The notes beneath the pieces are model-generated. The model saw only the letters and a program-made list of their open reading frames with translations, made no database searches and had not been told where the DNA came from. The position numbers and the translations under genes were made by a program. Shown here in pieces: positions 1-10,842 of a stretch of DNA of 64,000 nucleotides; within the stretch, counting starts at the first letter, position 1; every line of letters begins with the position of its first letter. The stretch is from the NCBI GenBank assembly GCA_024180945.1, contig JAKSGN010000035.1:558001-622000 (forward strand), read 5' to 3'. The stretch is from Macrophomina tecta. Its lineage: Eukaryota > Ascomycota > Dothideomycetes > Botryosphaeriales > Botryosphaeriaceae.

Positions 1-855
1 CTCCATCCTGAGACCCCCAATATCCGGACATACGCCCAATGGCCAGAGTCTCAAGAAATACCTCCGTCTTATATGTCCCAAGACCCCTACAATCGATTGC
101 GCCAAGTAGCACCACGTCCTGAGAGGACCAGGTCTGACACTAAACTACCTCTCCGAAATGGAGCTGATGGGACGGAGCCCGTAAGACCTCAAACTGCCAT
201 TTCAATGCACTCTATTCATTACCAGCAACAGGATCGCATAGCTCGCCCCGCTACCGCTCAACGACGACCAATTAGCCAAACCCCGAGACACTCGCCCACA
301 CCTTCCAACGCCAAGACGGTCAACGAACGCAACTTACTCGGTGTTTCTGCACAGCAGTACCCAATGACGCCGTCAGAGGCAAGTACGGAGATGCCTCTCG
401 ACTACAGTCAAGACGAACTCTTCAGGAAGAGCTACACTGAGCTGCACAAGGAACCCTTCGACTTCGAGCCCCGCAACGACCCCACCAAGCAGCCTCTCGC
501 TCACCTCAACAATAAGTCGCTCGACGAGCGCATGGATGCTGCTTTCAAGGAGCTTCGTCCAGAAGACCAGGCCACCTTCTTCGCCACTCTTGACATCGAC
601 GAGTGGGAACAAGCCGGCGAGTGGTTCCTCGACGAGTTTGGCGAGCTGGCCAAACGTTTCAAGGCAGCCCGTAGAAAGAAGAGGGAGGCGGCACGCAAAT
701 TTGAGGACGAGATCAGAAAGCGCAACGATGCTGTTAGTAGGAAGAGGCAGTGTGTAGAGGACCACATTGTCGAGATGAAGGCCAAGGGCTCGAGCTTGCT
801 GCCGCAGACGCCTTCGAGGAAAGCGAGGATGAGTAGGGCTGCTACACCGCGCTAA
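1..855 (+). CDS. Ecm11-like protein, C-terminal part (5' end outside window)
   Basis: The reading frame is open from base 1, so this is the 3' part of a gene that begins before the window; it ends with TAA at 853-855. The last ~150 residues match what I know of the Ecm11 C-terminal domain: an acidic stretch (DELFRKSYTELHKEPFDFEP), then DEWEQAGEWFLDEFG, followed by a strongly basic, probably coiled-coil segment (KRFKAARRKKREAARKF). The upstream part is low-complexity, rich in R, T, P and Q, and probably disordered. In yeast Ecm11 is a SUMOylated component of the central element of the synaptonemal complex, active in meiosis; that role is inferred by family only. The domain assignment is from memory of the pattern, not from a search. 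Confidence 0.6.
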   Translation, partial: LHPETPNIRTYAQWPESQEIPPSYMSQDPYNRLRQVAPRPERTRSDTKLPLRNGADGTEPVRPQTAISMHSIHYQQQDRIARPATAQRRPISQTPRHSPTPSNAKTVNERNLLGVSAQQYPMTPSEASTEMPLDYSQDELFRKSYTELHKEPFDFEPRNDPTKQPLAHLNNKSLDERMDAAFKELRPEDQATFFATLDIDEWEQAGEWFLDEFGELAKRFKAARRKKREAARKFEDEIRKRNDAVSRKRQCVEDHIVEMKAKGSSLLPQTPSRKARMSRAATPR

Positions 856-1237
856 GCGTGTCTGGATTATTATCGTTTCGAGGATTGCAAGACAGCAGGA
901 ACAAGGGGTATGCCGAGGCTACGAATAACATGTTTGCTTCATTTGCGGCAGATTTATTGCTGTATTGAGAGGATCGCATTGCCCAATGTGGATCACGACG
1001 AGCAGGAAAGGGTGGCCTGATCGTTACTGTTGCATTTCTGGCGTTGCTATACCCCTATGATGGATGGAGGAAGAGTCTGACTGCACATTTACTGCATTTC
1101 CTTTTTTTTTTTTTTTTTTATCAGAAACAAAAAGTCTCGGATTGAATGCTCAATGTGCTCTATATGACGAACAAGAGACTATCTATATGATACACCAAAA
1201 CAACTCTTCTACTTATACACTTCTGTACACAAATACC
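856..1237. other. Intergenic 3' region between convergent genes
   Basis: This stretch lies between the stop of the Ecm11-like gene and the stop of ALG7, which converge. It holds both 3' untranslated regions and a run of 18 T at 1102-1119. No gene is seen. Confidence 0.6.
1102..1119. repeat. Homopolymer T18
   Basis: Eighteen consecutive T on the + strand, about 120 bases beyond the ALG7 stop codon. It would read as A18 in an ALG7 transcript that extended this far. Confidence 0.9.
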
Positions 1238-2880
1238 TTACACAAACCAGTTGTCCTGCGTGAAGACCAACAACGCAAGCCTGTGCCTGATCCACAGTCC
1301 CAACGCACCACATGCAACCTGCAGCGCACACAGCCCCATCGCGAGCCTATCCTCACGCATGGGACCGAACCAGACCAGCCACAGATTCAGAATGGTCAGG
1401 TTCGTGCTTTCGAGCACATTGCCCTGCTCATCCGTCTTGACGCGCACGAGCTTAAGCTTGTGCAGCACCTTCAGCGCCTCCGCAACGACGGGCCTCAGCG
1501 GCTTCTCCTGCTCAGCGAAGACGACGACGCTGGGCTCGAGCAGGCCGGTGCTGCGGTTGAACTTTGGCAAGCGGTGGCGGGGGCAGGGGACGACGTGGAA
1601 GAGCTGCGGGGCGGAGTAGAGGAAGTTTGCGATCTGGGGGATGAGGAGGAGCAGCAGGGTCTTGGAGAAGTGGCCGAGGATGCCGACGACGGCGAAGACC
1701 ATGCCTGCAAAGTAGCAGTACGTGTCGCCGACGAAGACGCGGGCGGGGTACCAGTTGTGGCAGAGGAGGGCGGCCGAGACGCCGATGAAGGGGAGCAGCA
1801 GGTAGAGCGAGAAGAGGTGCGAGTCGGTGGCCGGGTGCGGGACGGGGTAGCCCGGGGGCGGGGCCGGGATCAGGTAGAGGAGGTCGTTGAAGGCGAGGAG
1901 GAGGGCGATGATGATGGATTGGGAGACTTCGATGCCGTTGATGCCGGCGAGGATGTTGATGCTGTTGGGGCAGAAGATGGAGATGGCGGCCATGTAGGCG
2001 TAGTAGAGCCATCCTGGAGAGCGAGGTCAGGCGCGTGCAGGGCAGTGCCGTCGGGGCTTGTGGGCAGAAAGGGGGGGTGATGGGGTGGTACGGGGTGCTT
2101 GACGGCTTACCGATATCAAGGAGGACTCCGAGGTAGGGTCGCAATGGAGTGGGTACGACGACCTTGGTGACGCCAAAGTCGACGAAATAGACGGTGAGCA
2201 TGGGAATGGACGCAAAGGCGGGGATCAAGATTTTGTGCCGCCAGCGGATGTCGAATAGATCATCACCGATGCCAAGGAGAACGACGGTCTGAAGGGAGAG
2301 GATTGCCGACAGGTACGAGGCAAGCTGAGGAGAGTCAACAAGAGAATGGATGGTCGGTTCGAGGCACGAATATCAACCTTGTTGTGAGGGAACCGGTGGA
2401 GGAAGCGGCCGGTCTCGACCTCCTGGACTTGGACCAACATGTCCTTATTCCCGCCGCCAGAGGTCGCGGCCACGATGTCCTTGTAGAAGGGAAATGGAAT
2501 GAAGACGAGAAGAGCAAAGAGATAGACAACGGCGCACACGGCACCCATGGTCTCGGGGCTAAGTCCGCATCAGCGCTCCATTCCGGCATGAAACGCAGCA
2601 GCGTAGGATGGGATGGGCCGGGGGATAGGTCACGTGGGGAGACGCACATCTCGACATTCTTGAGCTTGGATAGGTCGCGTCCCTTGAATCCGGCGCGCAT
2701 GAAGGCGGCGCCCAACCAGCGGATGAGGGCGTAGCAGCTGGCAAAGGCGATGCCGCTGAAGGCCAATGAGGCGATGAGCGGCTCGCCGTCGCCCTGGAAG
2801 GTGTTGGCAAGGATGCCGATGCAGGCAGCGAGCAGCGAGAGCAGGGCGAAGCTCTCGCCGCGCGAAAGCGTGCCGGCCAT
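1238..2880 (-). CDS. ALG7: UDP-GlcNAc:dolichyl-phosphate GlcNAc-1-phosphate transferase
   Basis: This ER membrane enzyme (DPAGT1/Alg7 family) transfers GlcNAc-1-P from UDP-GlcNAc to dolichyl phosphate, the first step of N-glycan precursor synthesis and the target of tunicamycin. Exons on the minus strand are 2880-2648, 2558-2378, 2324-2111 and 2013-1238, giving 467 residues, normal for the family. Visible signatures are the N-terminal hydrophobic helices, KGRDLSKLKNVEIPETMG, LLGIGDDLFDIRWRHK, the loop NSINILAGINGIEVSQ, and ARVFVGDTYCYFAGM; the C-terminal half is strongly hydrophobic. All three introns are GT-AG (89, 53 and 97 bp). I chose the ATG at 2880 because its context (CGCCATGG) is strong; the frame stays open upstream but only to a GTG. 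The gene is head-to-head with SEH1, 257 bp between start codons. Confidence 0.93.
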
Positions 2881-3137
2881 GGCGGGCAGGTGGACGGGCA
2901 CAGGGAATTATAAAACGAGTGTCATGCGGATACGGTGGAGCTGCAGGCGGCGGCGGCGGCGGCAGGTGTTGAAGCCAGATGTTATATATCGGGCCGCGTA
3001 TCCTCTCGTTCACGCTCGGTCGCCCTCGCTCTCGGGCGCTCGTCCGTCAGCCGTCAGCGCAGCGCAGCGCAGCCCTCCGAGCAAGCAGGCTGCCCTCCGC
3101 CGGCCTAACCGCAAAAAGCGCCCCGCCCCGCCGCGCC

Positions 3138-4932
3138 ATGGACAACGTCCACGCGCCCGCACGCGCCGCCCGCCGCGACAGCATCCAGGCACAGCTCGAC
3201 CTGGTCACCACCAAGCTCGCGCGCCCGCAGTTCCTCAAGACACTCACGCCCAGCCGCTTGCCCTCGCAGGCCGCGTCTGACGCCTCGCTCTCGCCCAAGG
3301 ACCGCGACAGGGACAGGGACGGCCCCGCACACGCGCACCGCCGCGCCCAGAGCTTCGCACACCACCAGCACAGCCCGCGCCTGAGCATCCTCGTCGACCC
3401 CTGCAGTGAGCACTCCTCCGAAAAGTCGTTCCACGCCGACGCCCTGCACAAGAGCACCTCGCTACTGACCTTCGAGCATGGATCAAGGCCCTTGAGCGAC
3501 GCCCACCTCGAGGCCTACCAGGAACTGCGCGAGTCCGAGGCCAAAGCCCGGCAGGCCTGGCGCAACATGGCCGCCAACCAGGGCCTGCAGACATTCGACC
3601 ACGGCCACCAGGATCTGGTTCTGGCTGCCGACTTCAATTTCTTCGGCACCCGCATGGTCACCGCCTCCTCCGACCACCGTCTCAAGGTCTGGGACCGCAA
3701 AGACGAGGCCTGGTCCTTGGTCGACAGCTGGAGGGCCCACGATGCAGAGATTGTCGAGGTGAGTGCTGGCCTGCCTTAAGCCTGCAGCATTGCCTGTTGT
3801 GCTCGTGTCTGCATCATTGCATGCAGCTGTTTTACCCTTCCATTGCACCATCCCCGCCCGCCATGCAGCCCGCTCAATGTCAACCCCCGTCCATTGGCGC
3901 TGCTCTGATGACTTGCAGGTCAAGTGGAACGGCCCATTCATAGGCGAGGTCATTGGCAGCATTGGCGAGGACGGCCGTTTCAAGATCTGGCAGGAGGATG
4001 TCACCGAAATCGCCAATTCCGGACGTCGCTTTAAGCTCATCTACAGCCAAGTCTCCGAGACGCGCACGCCATTCATGTCACTCGACTTCAAGCAAATCAT
4101 GCAGGAGACTTGGGTTGCACTCATCACGCGCGACGGCATGCTCACCGTCAACGAGCCCGTCGACCACGGAAATCTCTCTGAATGGCAGATTCTCGCACAA
4201 ACCCAGGTCATCCAGCCTCCACCCCCGCGCTCCGAGGAGACAAGCTTCCGCGTGTGTTTCCACAAGGAGCAACTCCCATGTTGGTCCGCCGTCAATGCGG
4301 GGCTGGATCGACGCGCCTTATCGCTTGCTGTCGTCGCCATGGATGTGGTCAGGGTCTATCGCAGTGACAAGAACCGCCGTTTCTACGTTGCAGCCGAGCT
4401 GACCGGTTCGCGTAACATTCTCCGTGACCTGGCATGGGCCAACGGCTCCATGCGCGGGACCGACATCATAGCGACCGCAAGCAAGGATGGCTTGATCAGG
4501 GTCTACGAGCTTTCGACGCCCGAGCACTCGAAACAGTCAACCCTCGCTGCTCCTGCTGCACCTGAGCCCCAACCATCACCACGCAGCCGCCGCAATGCAC
4601 CATCAGGAATCGGGGCAGGCCTGGCAGGCGCATCTCGAGTTGGCGACGCCCACGAAAGCGATCAGGACCCAGGCCGCGTCAAGCATGCGGTCAAAATGGT
4701 CGCCGAACTAACATCGGGTCATGGCGCTGTCTGGCGCGTTTCTTTCTCGCAAATGGGTATGAGGCGCATTTTGCACAGAGAAGTTTTTTTTTTTTTTTTT
4801 TCGCTTAATAACGTCGACACAGGTGACCTCCTCGTTTCCACCGGCGACGATGGTGCCATTCGCACCTGGAAGAAGGCAAGCAACAACCGTTGGCTAGAGT
4901 ACGCCGAGATAGACCCAGGCAAAGGCCAGTGA
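3138..4932 (+). CDS. SEH1: Seh1-like WD40 nucleoporin / SEA complex subunit
   Basis: Exons are 3138-3758, 3919-4756 and 4823-4932, giving 522 residues. The first ~150 residues are a basic, Ser/Pro-rich extension. WD40 repeats follow from about residue 153 (DHRLKVWDRKDEAW, IGSIGEDGRFKIWQ, IATASKDGLIRVYE, LVSTGDDGAIRTWK). The order of repeats and linker fit Seh1, a small beta-propeller of the Y-complex (Nup84/Nup107) of the nuclear pore and of the SEACAT complex that controls TORC1. Fungal Seh1 is often near 350-450 residues, so this copy is long at its N-terminus. The second intron (66 bp) contains 18 T and no in-frame stop. Sec13 is the main alternative, but the sequence is closer to Seh1. 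Confidence 0.83.
4784..4801 (+). repeat. T18 tract inside SEH1 intron 2
   Basis: Eighteen T in the transcribed sense, ending 21 bases before the first base of the last exon, where a polypyrimidine tract would lie. Confidence 0.9.
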
Positions 4933-5435
4933 TTGGTGGCCCCTTTCTATTTACCCATAGACCTATTTGACTACTTTCACAGACGCTCCCTCCAATGACG
5001 AACTGTCGTTTCTACACGTTGTCTTGGGGACTTGGAAGGCGCCCATTCTATTCCCGAGTTTCGACTATTCGTCTGGGCAAACCATGGATGATAGACAGGG
5101 AGAATTCTCGTCGTCTTCGTCCTGATCATATTCAGCATCAGAATTAAGGGCGTTGTGGTCTCATATTTGACATAGACATTTTCTATTTAAAGAGGCTTCG
5201 ATTATCAGCAGGATGAGAAACAGGATCTGCGCCACTAGCTCTTCTTATCGCCAGTTTTCACGGCAGGGAATGAATCCAGCTATTTAGAACTCCATGTATG
5301 CGATGGCTCGTAGCTGAAGGCCAGCATTTCACATCACGTACCGAGAAACTCAACCTCTTCGAAATTTAGACATTAGGTCTCCAAGTAAAAGCAGTCTCAC
5401 CATCACCATCCTCCTCCTCCTCATCCAACACACTT
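4933..5435. other. Intergenic 3' region (SEH1 / esterase)
   Basis: The genes on both sides end here. The sequence is AT-richer than the neighbouring exons and includes a CTCCTCCTCCTC stretch near 5408. No gene is seen. Confidence 0.5.
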
Positions 5436-7416
5436 TTAGTATTGCAGTTCTCTGATCACCTCCTCGACATTCAGAAATCCACATCTCTCCTTCAGCCTCT
5501 GCCTCCCCAACACCTCCCCCTCCCCCTCCAACCCGCTCATCCCCGGCGTCTCCCCGCCTACCACGTACACCCTCGCATCCATCATCACCTCACCACCCTG
5601 AGCATAAGCTGGCTCCCACCCCTCCAAAGTCTCTCCCCTCCCCTCCATGCTCGGCGTCCCAACGCTCGCAAACGCCGCCCAGCTCCGTGCCTGCCGCCGC
5701 CGCAATGCCTCGTCCGCCTCCGTCGGCGCGATGACCCCGCCCGTCCCTGCCACGTACGGCGTGAAGTTTGCGAAGACGTACGCGAGATCGGAGGTGTGCA
5801 CGACGCCGAGGCCAGGCAGACCGTTGGCGGCGAGGTAGGGGGTGAGGATGGTTTGGTTTTGGGTGTAGTAGTAGACGGGCGGCGGATCGTTGTGGGCAGT
5901 GGCACTGGCGTTGATGGAGTTGGGTGTGTATTTCTGTGCCATGGCGCCGCCGAGCAGGAAGGAGGGGCAGACGAGGAGGATGTCGCGGAAGATCTGGGCG
6001 GCGCGGTAGAATTCGGCGGAGAGGTTGGCGCGCGGGGCGAAGTCGGACGAGGGGTAGAGGGAGAGGAGAGCGCTGATGGTGGTGGTGGAGAGGGCGGGCC
6101 AGCGGGCGGAGAGGAAGGCGACGGTGTCGGTCGGGGTGGTGATGGTGCGGGGCGTGAAAAGAGTGGCGTCGTCCTCGGTCCAGCCGATGAGGAGGGGAAT
6201 GCGAGGAAATGCGCCGGTGAGGGTGAGGGTGGAGGAGGCGGCGGGGAGGAAGTCGTGGTCTGTGGTTGGGAGCCAGATGTCGCCGTCGGTGGTGGCGGAT
6301 TTGGAGTCGTGGTCGGCGATGGTGGCGGCGAGGAGGTCGGTGAAGGGGAGGGCGCGCAGGCAGGAAAGCGTGGTGGCCGATTGGGGATCGGGGTTGGAAG
6401 GGGAGGTGCAGTTGGTGAGGGCGGCGACGCTGTTAAAGGCCGAAAGGGTCAGGTTACTAGTGCTGGTCGGCTCGAGGGGCGGTAGATTGCATTATTGCGG
6501 CTTGGAAGGGGACAGGACGCGTGCCGCCGTAGGCGAGGACTTGGAGGCCTACGCTAAGACCTGCTGATATGTTAGTATTATCAATGGTGTAAATTAACTT
6601 GTTCGGAGGCAAAGTGGTGTTACCGCCAGAGCTCTGCCCGAAAATGGTGACGCGTTTAGGATCCCCGCCGAAATATTCGATGTTTTCCTGAACCCACTCC
6701 AGAGCAAGCCGCTGGTCCTTTAATCCAACATTGAGAGAATTGTTCCCGAGCGCCTCGGAGAGCGCAAATCCAAATACTCCGACGTATCAGCCGGAGAAGA
6801 ACAATGAAACCAAATATTGAGAAGAAACTCACTGTTCAGTCGGTAATTCATCGCAACATATACCACCGGTAGCCCATTCGCGACCGACTCCGCAATCAGC
6901 GCATCAGGCTCATTCGTCCTCTCGTTGATATGCCCGGTAAACAGTCCACCTTTACACACGACCATAACATTCACATTAGCATCACCAACTTCTCCCTGCC
7001 ACAAATTACATGAAGCAAAACTCACCACCATAGATGTATACCATAACCGGCAGGCCCGAGCCCGCCTCCGTTCCGGCCGGCCGTGCGATCTTCAACCGCA
7101 AGCAGTCCTCCGACTGTTCCGCGGCCTCAGACATGTACGCAAAATCCGGCGCTGCCGGCTGCGGACAAACCGGTCCTGCAGCGGAAGCGTCGTAATGCGT
7201 GACATTGGGCGGGAAGACGTATGGAAGCGGCGGTGCGAAGCGGCGCGCGCCGCTCGTGTCTTGGGCGTAGGGGATGTTGAGGAACTTGTCGACAGCGTTC
7301 TCGGTGAGGCCGTGGTAGGTGATGTTGTGTTTGGTATCCACTGCCGTGGGCGGAGAAGCAGTCGCGATTGCAGCTGCAGCGGCCACAGCGATCAGGAGGG
7401 GCTTCAGAAGATCCAT
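5436..7416 (-). pseudogene. Secreted type-B carboxylesterase/lipase with a one-base frameshift
   Basis: Alpha/beta-hydrolase of the carboxylesterase type B family, with an N-terminal signal peptide (MDLLKPLLIAVAAAAAIATA). Exons are 7416-7026, 6949-6833, 6776-6624 and 6560-5436. Family marks are SEDCLRLKI, the oxyanion-hole GGG (VYIYGGGLFTG, formed across the first splice), the nucleophile elbow TIFGQSSGG, and C-terminal GLGVVHTSDLAYVFANF. In the last exon the frame leaves the expected path at a run of four C (minus sense, 6479-6476) and meets TAG at 6459-6457. The following frame, shifted by one base, is open to the stop at 5436 and continues the family alignment ([16 protein letters not shown]). 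I found no intron that repairs the shift. It is either a recent pseudogene or a sequence error. An in-frame ATG at 7446 would add ten residues before the signal peptide. Confidence 0.75.
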
Positions 7417-9395
7417 TGGGACGGGAAGAGATGGGCGATGGGGCATTAAGCAAGGAATGGAGTTATCTTTGCGTCGCTGTGTGGATTCTTTGAAGGCAAG
7501 CCCATGTCAGCCCCAAAAGGGCCGTTGCTGCCGACATGACACTCTTGCTTGATTGTACCTCCCGATTTGGGTAAAATAGTTGCGCGCGGGGTCGTATTAC
7601 GGCGGCGGCATTTTTGTCTCCACCTTCGTACAAGCTTTAAGGGCGGATGTGGGGCGTCAGCTTAGCACCGTGCGTGCGGCGTCCCATGTAGTTTGATGGA
7701 GATACGGGCTCTCTAAGCCGAAGGATAACGATGATAAGCTCCCTGCCGGGCGACAAACTCGAAGGCAAAGGGAGAGCAATTTGGTATGGTCGCCTTCATC
7801 GCAGCTGCCCTAACCCTCCAAGCTATTCACCACTACGGGCGATGAAAATCCGTTTTAGCCCTGCCTTTGTAGAATGTATCAATTCACGCAGAAACACTCT
7901 GGTGGCATCGGTCACGGGTTGCGTCAACGGGCAATTTCGTTTTGTAGCTCAGGATGTTGCATGAGTAATCGCATTGGATGAGCGAGCCGCTTATGCGTTT
8001 ACAAGACCACAGGTCACGGCTCACCGGTACCACAGCGGCCGTCACTATCTGTATAAAACCACAGAAACCCAATCAGAAGTGAGCGCCCGGAAGGACATGA
8101 TGCGGCGAATATGCCGCTGGGTATTAGAATAGAAGGAAAAGGTGTAATCCAGCAGCTCAATCAGAGTATTATCCATGTGGGAAGTAGAAGGACAAAGGCC
8201 AGCCTCGTTAAATGCCTCATGAATCCACCTCCTCCCGGGGCGGGCCAAATAACGAAGAAGAGGGCAAAAAGAAGAGGAAAAGAAGATTGCCCAGCACTAC
8301 CTGAACAGGTGCAAAACGTTGGACAAATTGATGGCCCTTCGCCGCAAGAAGTTGGGTTGGGAGCGGGGAGAGAGTCTCGCTTGGCGTTCACGCTTTGCTG
8401 ACCTCCTGGCTGCGTACTGACGGGCCTCCACTTGAAGCGAAGCGGCACGCTGCAGGACCGTCGTGACAATGTGGCCAGTGGTGCTCTCAGCTGTTTCGTG
8501 TTCGTCTTTGAGCCCGTCGCCCGCGGTGGCTCTTTTGGCGGCCCTCTTGAGATTGTATTGGCGGTGCTCCCATTCGAGAGAACCAGCACACATCATGCGA
8601 TGTGTGGCAACGGAGCCGCTGGTCATATTGGCTGCTTCGTGCGCAGAAGTAGGAGACATCAAGGGCGTTGTCGAAGACTTGAGTTCTGGAGCGTTAGAAT
8701 GAGTGTGTTAAGTAAGAGGCCGGGGAAAGACCTCAGAACCGGCTGGGAAGAGATTTTATGGGCATCCCGAATTTCGACTGACTGTGTATCACAGTAAAGG
8801 AAAAATGGTTCCACGGTTTCGAGATTTCTTACCCACGATTGCAAGCTCGGTAGGCGTCCGGCGCAACCATGGAAGTGGTTTAACGCGGGAACAACACCCG
8901 AATGACGAGGCACGTATAGCCGTAACTCGTCGCCCCGCTTTCCACAGGTACTATGACTATTCTTTGAAATAATCTCATTGATATCTATCTTCTAGTCTAC
9001 GATTAGCCGAATCAATTTGGTACCTCTCATCTCACCCGCCGGGTACGTACGATCTTTCCAGTCAACGTGAATTCGTGATGATGCGGGCCAGCATCTGCCT
9101 TGCGACCGCGAAGAACAGCCGACTCGACTACATTTAGGGCATGTAGACCAGGAGGCCTGTTTATAAAGCTTGCAGAACGGTCTGGAGGCTGCAACGCATG
9201 AGAAAGTCGACGGTGTGTGTGTACCCGCGTAAATTCTCTGATTGGGCTAGCCAATATCCGGGCGCCACCGTCGCTCCCACGGTCAAAGGTCAGATGCGTG
9301 CATATTTCCCGTGAATCAGGAGTATGCAGCGCTCTTCTCGAAATAATCCGACCGCCAGTCACTGTGGACGGGCATTGAGACTCGGGCCCATGCCT
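7417..9395. other. Long intergenic region with one weak ORF
   Basis: About 2 kb between the esterase start and the TIP41 stop. It holds the esterase promoter and the TIP41 3' end. Apart from the doubtful minus-strand ORF at 8297-8659 no coding signal is convincing, and no repeats or RNA genes were recognised. Confidence 0.4.
8297..8659 (-). CDS. Possible small hypothetical protein (120 aa)
   Basis: An intronless frame from ATG 8659 to a stop at 8297. The middle reads as a charged helical protein (EWEHRQYNLKRAAKRA, EARQYAARRSAKRERQARL), and the third codon positions in this part favour C and G, as in nearby real exons. I do not recognise a family. It could be a real small nuclear protein, one exon of a longer gene, or chance. 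Confidence 0.25.
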   Translation of the reverse strand: MSPTSAHEAANMTSGSVATHRMMCAGSLEWEHRQYNLKRAAKRATAGDGLKDEHETAESTTGHIVTTVLQRAASLQVEARQYAARRSAKRERQARLSPRSQPNFLRRRAINLSNVLHLFR

Positions 9396-10247
9396 CTACT
9401 TGACTATGCATTTCTCCAACTTGCCGTCGATGATGGGCACGTGCTCAATGAGGCGATTTGGGTCCCTCATGAGCGCGGGTATGTCTTCCCTGGTGATGGA
9501 CATCTTCTTTTTGACTACGTCGTACTTTTCCTCGCGGGCGGTGTATTCGCGGATGACCTCGCCGGTCGCGAATTCCACGAAGACTCTGGTGTCTCTTATG
9601 CGAAAGATGACGTCGTCCAGCCGCAGGAAGAAGCGACAGAGTAGGAGCAAGCGTGCAGGCATAACCCGAATCTTGCATGACATAAGCGATATGCCGTTGT
9701 CGGCCAGTTCGTCCTCATAGAGCATGACTTCATCGAAAAAGAGGATAGGATCGGGTCGCTTGAGCAGGGCCAATGGTATCATGGTTTCCGTCTCCTCGAG
9801 TTTGGGCGTCACTTCCGAGGAAACAGTACCAGCGTAATCAGTGCTGAACGACCAGTCATACGGCTTGACGACCTCCTTGATCTCCGAAGCGTGGTTCTGC
9901 CTTTGATTACGCTCAGCACATATGCCGCTCTTTGCAACACAAACCCCAACTTACCTCGTCTGCTGCCATTCCTTCGAATAGGCAACCTCGAATCTCTTCT
10001 CGCCAGTCTTGTCGACACGGTCCAGAGCATCGAAGGCATTGAATTCTATGCTCCAGCCTGTGGCGATATGTTCCAGCCGCACGGCATTGTCGCCGAAGAT
10101 CATCTCAGGCGGGGCGATACCTAGCTTGCTGGTCATGTCCTCGATGGGGCCGGCTTTCAAGATGGGCAGTTTGCGCGTAATGATCTTCCAGCCTTCATGA
10201 GTGAGCGACTTGCCCTGGTCGGCCGGGGGTGGGAAGGCGGCGTTCAT
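9396..10247 (-). CDS. TIP41: TIP41-like regulator of type 2A phosphatase signalling
   Basis: Exons are 10247-9955 and 9900-9396 (54-bp GT-AG intron), giving 265 residues, normal for the family. Characteristic pieces are LTHEGWKIITRKLPILKAGP, PPEMIFGDNAVRLEH, FNAFDALDRVDKTGEKRFEV, YDWSFSTDYAGT, LFFDEVMLYEDELADNG and, near the end, IREYTAREEKYDVVK. In yeast Tip41 binds Tap42 and links TORC1 to PP2A-like phosphatases; other eukaryotes use the TIPRL homologue in the same way. The frame is open upstream to a GTG at 10304, but the first in-frame ATG is 10247, which fits the usual short N-terminus. The gene is divergent from the Aurora kinase gene, 596 bp between start codons. Confidence 0.9.
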
Positions 10248-10842
10248 CGCGGAATGGCGCGCAGGCTCGCTCAAAGCCAGTGTTGTTGGGGTTTGGGTAT
10301 TCACGGATCACGATGGAGGTGTGGTTTGCCAGCAGTTATAAGCTGTTGAAGTGGTGTCGCATTCGCGCGACGGAAGCTCGAGGTCATGCGGCTCATTTTC
10401 GGGCTAGGGCGGGGCGCCAGGCAACATTAGTCGTTGCCGCGCATCATGTGGAGGTCGCTCTGCCTTTGCGTCTCTTTGTAGCATCGCAGTGCAGTCCCAC
10501 AGAAGCACTGACGGAGTTCTTGCCAACTTATAATTCCAAATGGATCGTATCTGGACTACGGATCTGAAGGCCTGCCAAAAACCTGTTTGACCGACGTCAT
10601 TCGCACGAAGCGAGCGCCGCTGTTGCGTGAGGACGCGGCGATTGTTGCCGTAGCGACAGCCGTAAACACCCCCGGCAGCCAGCCTCTTCTACGCCGCCGC
10701 CCACCAGCTGTCTCCCACTCCAAGGACGACTTTCCAATTACCCCGGATCCCGCTTGAAACCATATCGACACCTGCTCGCGCTCGCATTCGTCTCGTCTTC
10801 CTGTTATCTGGCTCCACCCCCCCCCCCCTTCCTTCGCACGCC
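10248..10842. promoter_or_regulatory. Shared promoter region of TIP41 and the Aurora kinase gene
   Basis: This stretch separates two divergent start codons. A run of 12 C at 10817-10828 lies 14 bases before the Aurora ATG and would fall in its 5' leader. No TATA box is evident near either start. Confidence 0.5.

Noticed and set aside
1064..2080. 338-codon + strand frame rich in Glu, Asp and Gly
   Set aside because: It is the antisense of ALG7 exons, which carry clear family motifs; the acidic composition is an artefact of GC-rich coding DNA.
5442..6485. 347-codon + strand frame
   Set aside because: Antisense of the esterase last exon; Gly/Val/Glu-rich with no domain.
9396..10304. Longer N-terminus for TIP41 (from 10304)
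   Set aside because: The upstream codon is GTG, and family similarity begins after the ATG at 10247.
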